Source: a virus
Virus record (IMG/VR): IMGVR_UViG_3300029286_003708
Coordinates: 1-26,224 of that record
Length of the DNA: 26,224 bases
Strand: one strand, 5' to 3'
The notes under the pieces: generated by a model
What the model was told of the DNA's origin: nothing
The model's input: the letters and a program-made list of their open reading frames with translations, nothing else
Database searches by the model: none
Shown here: positions 21,111 through 26,224 of the stretch, in pieces
Position numbering within the stretch: position 1 is the first letter of the stretch
Layout: each line of letters opens with the position of its first letter
Program-made: the position numbers and the translations under genes

Positions 21111-21610
21111 AAATTTATAATCATCTTTTTAGCGTCTTCAAATGAAATTATTTCCCCATAAAGTTTTCCACTTAATTCTTCAGCATTTCTGGTCAAAGTG
21201 AATGCGGCCTTAACCAAATCATTTCTTCTGACCGCCTCATATTGGTTGTGGTAGGCTTCAGCTTCTTGCTTCAGTCTGAAATTTTTGCTTTTGAAATATT
21301 TATCCCACCAATTTTCTACTCCTTCTTTTTCCTGTTGAAATACGTGCGTTATTTCGTGGGCAACCAAATCATAGGGCAGTTCTCTATCGAAATAGATTGT
21401 GTCGCCATACGTGAATATCGTGGTTTCGCTGATTGGGAATTTCTTTTTGGCCTTTTTAAATAATGGAAAGTTTTTTTGCTCATCCATATAAATTTTCATT
21501 CTTTCCGGCTCATCTTTGCACTGTCCGCAATAAGCTGAACCATCACGTCTCAACCTAAAACAGTTTTTGCACATCCCCACCGCATTTTGAATTTTTAGTT
21601 CCGTTTTCAT
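21107..21610 (-). CDS. Small zincin (HExxH) with N-terminal zinc ribbon (167 aa)
   Basis: Cys14-x2-Cys17 and Cys28-x2-Cys31 form a zinc ribbon. The metallopeptidase motif HEITH (85..89) gives two zinc His ligands and the catalytic Glu, and 'KQEAEAYHNQY' (114..124) supplies a likely third ligand (Glu) 27 to 29 residues later. This resembles gluzincin-like, DUF4157-type peptidase cores. There is no signal peptide, so it acts inside the cell. It is coupled by ATGA to the replication gene upstream and to the 129-aa gene downstream. It may cleave a host or phage protein during takeover; some HExxH folds of this sort are not active, so catalysis is inferred. Confidence 0.75.
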   Translation of the reverse strand: MKTELKIQNAVGMCKNCFRLRRDGSAYCGQCKDEPERMKIYMDEQKNFPLFKKAKKKFPISETTIFTYGDTIYFDRELPYDLVAHEITHVFQQEKEGVENWWDKYFKSKNFRLKQEAEAYHNQYEAVRRNDLVKAAFTLTRNAEELSGKLYGEIISFEDAKKMIINL

Positions 21611-22443
21611 TTATTTTGTGTTAATTCTCTTAATGTTTTCCCTTTTTTAGTTTCCCTATTTCTATAATCCACCACTGTTTCTTTTCTGAAGCATACGCTA
21701 GGTTTCCAGTTGCAGAATTTTCCATAATCTCCAGCGAACCAAATTATTACTTCAGTGGCTAAATCCATATCCTTTTTGCATTTATTCCAAAAAAGTTTTA
21801 TTTGGGCGTTCAGTCTTGAATTTTCCTTGGTGTAGTCGGTTACATCATCATCTTCAGCGAAATATGTTTTGTCGTGTACCTCATTGACTGCCTTTTTGAA
21901 TATTGGAATCAGATTGTCCCTAATAATAAAATCCAACTGATTTTCAGTTAATGTGGTTTCAATTGGTTCTTTTCCTAATCTTTCCCTATATTGATTAACA
22001 AAATATTTTTTATTTTTCATAGTTTCTTTATTGTCTAATATAACCTTACCTAAACTAACCTTACCTAACCTACGGGGCGGTTTCGTTGCATTTTCGTTAA
22101 CGAGTTCTGTATAAGCCCCATTTTCCTTGATTTTAAGCCTTTTTTTTTCCTCTATATAAGCAGTCTCCTTATACCAGTCTTTTCTGATAAGATTATTGAT
22201 TCTCCAGTGCTTTATGACGATTACGCCATTTTCAAAAATCAATATAAATCTTTTGGCGATAAGAAGTTTTAAATCATCTTCATTTCCACCAGCCATTCGC
22301 ATTATCTTTTTGGGGTTTCCTACAAATCCATCATCGTCAGCCCTCATTCCTAGGTGGAAATAAAGAGATTGTGCTGAAACTGGCATATCAAGAAAAGCAT
22401 CGCTATCTATTATCTGTGGACTAAACATTCTTCTTTGAGCCAT
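21607..22443 (-). CDS. Phage replisome organiser / replication initiator (278 aa)
   Basis: The N-terminal 100 residues are a typical phage replication-initiator winged helix: MAQRRMFSPQIIDSDAFLDM, 'ADDDGFVGNPKKIMRMAGG', 'LIAKRFILIFENGVIVIKHW', then 'NNLIRKDWYKETAY'. A Lys-rich linker follows, with the repeated 'LGKVSLGKV' encoded by iteron-like DNA. The C-terminal part may bind the helicase loader. Such proteins melt the origin and recruit host or phage helicase. The linker-borne repeats put the origin inside the gene, as in lambda O. It follows the 130-aa gene after 11 nt and overlaps the zincin gene by ATGA. Confidence 0.82.
   Translation of the reverse strand: MAQRRMFSPQIIDSDAFLDMPVSAQSLYFHLGMRADDDGFVGNPKKIMRMAGGNEDDLKLLIAKRFILIFENGVIVIKHWRINNLIRKDWYKETAYIEEKKRLKIKENGAYTELVNENATKPPRRLGKVSLGKVILDNKETMKNKKYFVNQYRERLGKEPIETTLTENQLDFIIRDNLIPIFKKAVNEVHDKTYFAEDDDVTDYTKENSRLNAQIKLFWNKCKKDMDLATEVIIWFAGDYGKFCNWKPSVCFRKETVVDYRNRETKKGKTLRELTQNK
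22041..22068 (-). repeat. Iteron-like 13-bp direct repeats, probable replication origin
   Basis: TAACCTTACCTAA occurs at 22041..22053 and again at 22056..22068 (plus-strand reading), a 15-bp period, and a degenerate third copy, TAACCTACG, begins at 22066. A notably A+T-rich stretch (about 21980 to 22040) lies on one side, suitable as a DNA-unwinding element. They fall in the linker of the replication gene, the usual place for iterons of phage initiators. Confidence 0.55.
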
Positions 22444-22454
22444 AAAATTTTAAT

Positions 22455-22847
22455 CTAAATATTTTGCTTCGCTTCAAGGGCATTTACAACACTTGATGTC
22501 TTGATTGCTCCAATCAACTTATCCAAGCCTTTCAAAATATACATAATCTTTAATTCCTTTTTCCCGTCTTCCTCTTTCAACCAACGCATTTCAACCGCTT
22601 TATCTGAAAGCGGTTTATCTCCTAAATATTTGCAATTCCAAAATTCAGCTTTTTTGAGCTTTAAATCTTTGTAATCATCCGTCAATGACGAATAGACAGT
22701 GGCTAATTCAATATGAAGTTCAGCAAGCCGATGAGGATTGTTTTTAGCAATAAATACTTCTTGAGCGTAAGTTGATAGATTTTTTTGTGTTGTTCCCTCC
22801 ATTTGATTAGTTTTATTTTTTACTCCTTGATTATTCTTTTTCCCCAA
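22455..22847 (-). CDS. Unknown early helical protein (130 aa)
   Basis: The 130-aa protein begins MGKKNNQGVKNKTNQMEGTT, with a polar, Asn/Gln-rich disordered start, then helices ('HRLAELHIELATVYSSLTDD', about 39 to 58) and a Lys-rich end. 'FWNCKYLGDKPLSDKAVEMR' is the most distinctive segment. It lies between the recombination genes and the replication gene and overlaps the 85-aa zinc gene by 17 nt. A single-strand-binding or recombination helper role is possible, but no OB-fold or Walker motif is visible. No family recognised. Confidence 0.5.
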   Translation of the reverse strand: MGKKNNQGVKNKTNQMEGTTQKNLSTYAQEVFIAKNNPHRLAELHIELATVYSSLTDDYKDLKLKKAEFWNCKYLGDKPLSDKAVEMRWLKEEDGKKELKIMYILKGLDKLIGAIKTSSVVNALEAKQNI

Positions 22848-23088
22848 CGTGCAGGTTTTGGTCTTCTAGGACACTGGCTTGGGCTTGTTCCAAACTTTCA
22901 GCCTCTACCTCCCAAGTCTCTACTTCGCCATTGTCGTGAAACTTGGTGGCTATATATTTCTTTTCCGGCATTTCCCCTTCGTCTTCCTTGGTTCTGCATT
23001 CCTGGCACATCATATAGCCATTTTCATTAGGTATGCAGTCGGTTTCTTCCTGGCAATATTTGCAAGTTGTCAAAGTTGTGTCGCTCAT
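22831..23088 (-). CDS. Zinc-ribbon protein (85 aa)
   Basis: Cys9-x2-Cys12 (CKYC) and Cys28-x2-Cys31 (CQEC) form a zinc ribbon in the first third. The remainder has 'KYIATKFHDNGEVETWEVEA', resembling a small beta sheet, and an acidic end. It starts MSDTTLTTCKYCQEETDCIP after an A/T-rich leader without Shine-Dalgarno. It lies between the Lys/Glu-rich helix gene and the 130-aa gene. Probably a nucleic-acid-binding helper of the recombination module; this is inference. Confidence 0.6.
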   Translation of the reverse strand: MSDTTLTTCKYCQEETDCIPNENGYMMCQECRTKEDEGEMPEKKYIATKFHDNGEVETWEVEAESLEQAQASVLEDQNLHVGEKE

Positions 23089-23097
23089 ATTTTTATT

Positions 23098-24060
23098 TTA
23101 TAAAGTTAAGGTATCAATAATTTTCCACAAAGCTAGCGTCTTGCCATCAATTTTCTCCACTCGATAATTCCCTGATTTTATTGACGTTTCATCAATGCCA
23201 TTCTCTTTAAGCCAGTCTTGATATTTTTTATTTTTCTCGGTCTTTATCTGCTCCTCTTTTTTCAGACGCTCTTTTTCTTTCGCCTCTAATTCCAACCTGT
23301 CCTTTTCTTCTTTGGCAACCCGTTCCTTTTCTTCCTGTTCTCTTTTGATTCGGTTTATTTCTTCCTGTTTTTCTCTTTCAGCTTTTTTGATGGCTTCAAT
23401 CTTTTCTTCTTCCTTTTTCTTTAGTTCTTCCTCTTTTTTCCTTTCAGCTTCTTTTTTTTCCTTTTCAACCCTTTCCGCTTCCTCTTTCTTTTCTCTTTCG
23501 GCCTTTGCTTCGGCTTCCTTCTTGGCTTTTTCGGCCGCTTCAGTTTTGGCCTTTTCCAATTCTTCGGCTCGTCTTTTAGCATCTTCTTCCTCTTTTCGCT
23601 TCCTTTCTTGTTCTTCCAAGAACGTCATTTTTCGTTCATTGTAGGTTTCTGAAAATTCCTTCTCATCCATTGAAAGCAAAATGTCATCATCAACTTTAAG
23701 GCCAATTTCTTCAAGCATTTTTACGCGGCTTGGCAATAATACACGTCTTTCCTCTTTCTTTTTTTCCTCATCTATTTTGTCTCTCTCAAATTTCAAAGCG
23801 TCCTCAACCGGAACTATTACCGCCAACAATTCTTTCTCTTGTCTGATTACTTCTTTCTGATAAGCCAATGCTTCTTCACGCTCTTTTTTTCCAAACTTGG
23901 TAATATCGACACGAAGTTTTTTTAATTCCTGTTGCCCGTCATAGACGGCCTTATATCCTTCCTTGTCGCCTAGTCCTTTTATGGTTAATCCTTTGTATTT
24001 TTCAGCTATTTTTGTAGCCTCAACAACACTTGGATTAAACACCACTATTTTTTTGTCCAT
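23098..24060 (-). CDS. DUF1351-like N-domain with long charged helix (320 aa)
   Basis: The first ~95 residues ('EATKIAEKYKGLTIKGLGDK', 'YKAVYDGQQELKKLRVDITK') resemble the N-domain of a family often encoded next to ERF or RecT annealing proteins (DUF1351-like). Residues about 149 to 279 are an almost unbroken Glu/Lys/Arg/Ala helix with E-K spacing expected of a stable single alpha-helix or coiled coil, ending in a small domain (281..320). It has no catalytic motif. Overlaps of 26 nt with the exonuclease gene tie it to recombination; it may position the annealing protein and exonuclease. The antisense of the helix gives a Ser/Phe-rich shadow ORF that is not real. Confidence 0.65.
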   Translation of the reverse strand: MDKKIVVFNPSVVEATKIAEKYKGLTIKGLGDKEGYKAVYDGQQELKKLRVDITKFGKKEREEALAYQKEVIRQEKELLAVIVPVEDALKFERDKIDEEKKKEERRVLLPSRVKMLEEIGLKVDDDILLSMDEKEFSETYNERKMTFLEEQERKRKEEEDAKRRAEELEKAKTEAAEKAKKEAEAKAEREKKEEAERVEKEKKEAERKKEEELKKKEEEKIEAIKKAEREKQEEINRIKREQEEKERVAKEEKDRLELEAKEKERLKKEEQIKTEKNKKYQDWLKENGIDETSIKSGNYRVEKIDGKTLALWKIIDTLTL

Positions 24061-24640
24061 ATTTTTGTTCTAATTCTTTAATTAGCTTTTTCCCTTTTTC
24101 TATGCCCAAAATTAGACTTTCCTGTTTTTTCAATTCCGGCTCGATGCGGAAAATGAGCATATTTTTATCAAAGTTTATATTGTAAAAACATAAATCCCAC
24201 CACTTCCGGCCAGTAATTAGAAGACACATTTGAACTTGCCAGATGAATTTCGTTTCAATCTCATTTTCTCCATTAACCAATAGTTTGAAGAAATTTACAT
24301 CATTCACACATTTAATTTCCAATCCACCATCTTCGCCCACCAATCCATCAGGACTACAACCGACATATTCGTCTTGCTCGATGAATCCAACCTGTTCCAC
24401 TATTTCGTGTTCTATCTCATATGTTTGCCTGGCTTGCTCCTCGAGTTCAACACCTCTGTCCATATCAGAATTGGTATATCGGTCTTTGTTGTTAGAATAT
24501 TTTTCAGCTAGTAACGAATAGACGTAACTTTCCAACCCTTTTCCATTTGCACCGATAGCTTGAGCGTTGGAAGCCGTTAGCTTTCCCTTGCGAATATCAA
24601 ACCATTCTTCACTACACTGTTGGATTTTGTGAATCTTCAT
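24035..24640 (-). CDS. YqaJ-type (lambda Exo-like) recombination exonuclease (201 aa)
   Basis: A YqaJ-like viral recombinase nuclease: 'QCSEEWFDIRKGKLTASN' (8..25) at the DNA-binding start, ELEEQAR near 65 to 71, catalytic core 'GCSPDGL' (D98) and 'GGLEIKC' (E108, K110), and Gln-containing 'IWQVQMCL' (133..140). All residues of the PD-(D/E)xK site are present. Length matches lambda Exo (226 aa) approximately. It would chew 5' ends so that the annealing protein can join strands. It overlaps the ERF gene by 29 nt and the helix-rich gene by 26 nt, typical of a synaptase-nuclease pair. Confidence 0.9.
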   Translation of the reverse strand: MKIHKIQQCSEEWFDIRKGKLTASNAQAIGANGKGLESYVYSLLAEKYSNNKDRYTNSDMDRGVELEEQARQTYEIEHEIVEQVGFIEQDEYVGCSPDGLVGEDGGLEIKCVNDVNFFKLLVNGENEIETKFIWQVQMCLLITGRKWWDLCFYNINFDKNMLIFRIEPELKKQESLILGIEKGKKLIKELEQKYGQKNSGV

Positions 24641-25367
24641 CTTTTTTGGATTGAATGATTAGTTTTTTGATTTCTGACGCATAAGCGATAACCTCTTTGT
24701 TTCCCTTTAGTTCCTTGGATAATGATTTGAATATTTTGAATAGTTCAGATTCCGTCATTGCTGTTTGAAGAAGGCTTTTCGCAGTTTCAATATTGCCTTC
24801 TGTTATTTGCAATGCTTCTTCCCTATCTTCATCGCCAGTCATTATTCCTAGAGCATTCATAAAGGCATATCTTTTGGAGAATGTAGAAGCCGCAGCCGCA
24901 ACTTGTGAATTAGACATAATGCCAGTTTTAGTTCCAAGTGGCACTTCCATTTCCGAATATTCGCTATGTCCAGCAATATGCTTAATGACGCATATTGACT
25001 TAACTTTGTTTTCTCCCATTTCCGTCTTGATTGAATAGCTCAATCCATTTTTGGACAAAATACCTCTGACCTGACTTACGATTGATTCAATTGGAGCATA
25101 GGCGTACAGGAATTTGTTTCCATCCATAGCCTTTTTAGTTTTTTTAATTTCAGGAAATTCCGCTTGTGCGTTGGCCATTGCCAAATCGAATTGCTTTTTA
25201 GCTTCTGAAGCATCGACCCTTTCCTTCAGTGCCAAAATTTTCTCGAAAGTTTCCACGGGTATGCCTTTTTCGACGGCCTGCAGGATAATTTCTTCCATAG
25301 AAATAGGCTGTTTGACTTCAGCTATTTCAGTGTCTTTTTTGGGAACAATTCCCTTTTTTTTAGACAT
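24612..25367 (-). CDS. erf: ERF-family single-strand annealing protein (251 aa)
   Basis: The N-terminus is Lys-rich (MSKKKGIVPKKDTEIAEVKQ). The core 'YAYAPIESIVSQVRGILSKN' (about 89 to 108) and 'GIMSNSQVAAAASTFSKRYA' (about 149 to 168), with 'LGIMTGDED' after it, is the signature of ERF synaptases such as P22 Erf. It anneals single strands made by the adjacent exonuclease during replication, circularisation and recombination. A C-terminal helical tail follows the core. It is the first gene of the recombination trio and follows the transglycosylase by 10 nt. No Shine-Dalgarno; A-rich leader. Confidence 0.9.
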   Translation of the reverse strand: MSKKKGIVPKKDTEIAEVKQPISMEEIILQAVEKGIPVETFEKILALKERVDASEAKKQFDLAMANAQAEFPEIKKTKKAMDGNKFLYAYAPIESIVSQVRGILSKNGLSYSIKTEMGENKVKSICVIKHIAGHSEYSEMEVPLGTKTGIMSNSQVAAAASTFSKRYAFMNALGIMTGDEDREEALQITEGNIETAKSLLQTAMTESELFKIFKSLSKELKGNKEVIAYASEIKKLIIQSKKDEDSQNPTV

Positions 25368-25377
25368 AATTTTTTAG

Positions 25378-26007
25378 TTAATTATTTAAATATTTCTTAT
25401 AACTTCCATTGGTGTAAGCTACCCAAGGATTCCAACCCCTTTTCTGATATTTTTCCGATGCTACCGCCAAATTCTTATCAACTTCAAATAATTCTGATGG
25501 GCAACCTTTTCCTGGCACGTTGATTTGTGTAAGTCCACAATCAGTTGACCAGGCGTTGTCTTCATCTCCCTTGTTGCACGACTTGCTGATATTTCCATAT
25601 CGGCAGTTATAATTGACCGCATACGGATTTAATTTTGATTCTGCTTTTACCACCGCCACTGCCGTTTCTTCATCATCTCGAAAGGTTTTCCTGATAGCTG
25701 TTTCGATGTGAGAAGGTGGAAGACTACTTTCGGTCTTGCCGATTTCATCTTCCGAATTGTCGTTAGTAACGACAGATAACTTCTCGATAGGGACGAGCGT
25801 AACAGTAGATTCCTCTACCACATCGCCGATTTTACCCTTATTTAAAATCTCAACAGTTTTTGGAACAAACCAATCGCGAGTGCCAAGCCAATCAATACAC
25901 CAGTTGCAAGTGGCAAGAATACCAACAATAAAGAAAACCATAAATAATCCTTTCTCAATTGTTTGTTTAAATTTATTTTTTCGTGTTCGTTTTCCATAGA
26001 TACGCAT
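25378..26007 (-). CDS. Membrane-anchored lytic transglycosylase (209 aa)
   Basis: A basic N-terminus is followed by one membrane segment (about residues 20 to 40, 'GLFMVFFIVGILATCNWCI'), then a linker (about 45 to 95) and a lysozyme-like SLT domain (about 100 to 209). Catalytic Glu is E123 in 'VKAESKLNPYAVN'; GLTQIN (158..163) and 'KRGWNPWVAYTNGSY' (189..203) complete the family pattern. Cys pairs near 135/144 and 157/169 could form disulfides outside the membrane. It would cut peptidoglycan for entry, egress or DNA passage. Its place at the start of the recombination operon, and not in a lysis cassette, is unusual. The same bases also encode a hydrophobic segment in another frame. Confidence 0.82.
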   Translation of the reverse strand: MRIYGKRTRKNKFKQTIEKGLFMVFFIVGILATCNWCIDWLGTRDWFVPKTVEILNKGKIGDVVEESTVTLVPIEKLSVVTNDNSEDEIGKTESSLPPSHIETAIRKTFRDDEETAVAVVKAESKLNPYAVNYNCRYGNISKSCNKGDEDNAWSTDCGLTQINVPGKGCPSELFEVDKNLAVASEKYQKRGWNPWVAYTNGSYKKYLNN

Positions 26008-26038
26008 TTTGTTTTTGTATTTCCACCCAAAAACTTTC

Positions 26039-26224
26039 TTATTTTATTAGTTCTCTTTTTTTGACCAGATAGTCCTCAATCTTCAAAATTTCTTCTCGCA
26101 ATGCTTCCACATCTTCTTTCTCCGCCACTTCCAGGAAGTTCTGGAAAGCCCGATAAGTGTTTTGGACTTTTTCTCGAAGTTCTAGAGCAGAGATATATTC
26201 AGTATTGATTTCGTGTTTAGGCAT
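26039..26224 (-). CDS. Small helical protein at the right edge (61 aa)
   Basis: The ATG is the last three bases of the window (26224..26222), so the real start could lie further right. As seen, 61 aa: MPKHEINTEYISALELREKV, then a Glu/Lys/Leu-rich amphipathic helix ('QNFLEVAEKEDVEALREEIL') consistent with a short coiled coil. It precedes the transglycosylase by 31 nt. No family recognised. Confidence 0.5.
   Translation of the reverse strand: MPKHEINTEYISALELREKVQNTYRAFQNFLEVAEKEDVEALREEILKIEDYLVKKRELIK

Noticed and set aside
23312-23644. 110-codon plus-strand Ser/Phe-rich open frame
   Set aside because: It is the antisense of the Glu/Lys-rich helix; GAA/AAG codons read backwards give TTC/CTT, which never form stops.
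1-26224. CRISPR arrays, tRNA genes, insertion sequences
   Set aside because: No spaced direct repeats of CRISPR size, no cloverleaf with intact arms, and no transposase or terminal inverted repeats were seen on either strand.

Overview
The window reads as part of a tailed double-stranded DNA phage (or prophage) genome that is A+T-rich. Almost every gene lies on the minus strand, so the biological order runs from the right edge to the left edge. TAA, TAG and TGA all act as stops, and TGA is used in many ATGA stop/start overlaps, so the genetic code is standard (table 11-like). Few starts have a Shine-Dalgarno sequence. Most free-standing starts follow an A/T-rich leader, which together with the composition would fit hosts such as Bacteroidota or Patescibacteria, but the sequence does not settle the host. 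There is no integrase, repressor or tape-measure gene in the window, so lifestyle and tail type remain open. An ERF-type annealing protein and the absence of a tape measure lean towards a short-tailed phage.

Early block (26224 to 18835, minus): a membrane-anchored lytic transglycosylase, an ERF single-strand annealing protein, a YqaJ/lambda-Exo-type exonuclease, a lysine/glutamate-rich helical protein, small zinc-ribbon proteins, a phage replisome organiser with iteron-like repeats inside its gene (probable origin), a small HExxH zincin, a compact C5-cytosine methyltransferase, an HNH nuclease, and two tiny proteins (59 and 52 aa).

Late switch (18849 to 18662, minus): a near-consensus sigma70 promoter (TTGACA, 17 bp, extended -10) overlaps the end of the 52-aa gene. 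An intrinsic terminator with a competing upstream hairpin follows about 30 to 60 nt downstream, and then comes a strongly self-complementary leader. This layout in front of the packaging and virion genes resembles the lambda pR'/tR' late-control point.

Late block (18664 to 1, minus): two small proteins, terminase small and large subunits, portal, a 98-aa helical protein, scaffold, major capsid protein, then a 107-aa unknown gene and a six-gene glycan cassette (GT-B, PseB-like dehydratase, CgeB-like GT, methyltransferase, double GT2, GT4). The cassette is linked by short overlaps or close spacing to the capsid connector gene. Tail and fibre proteins with several unusual repeats follow. A single plus-strand gene, an HNH-type homing endonuclease (946..1587), sits just upstream of the last tail-fibre gene, which runs off the left edge.
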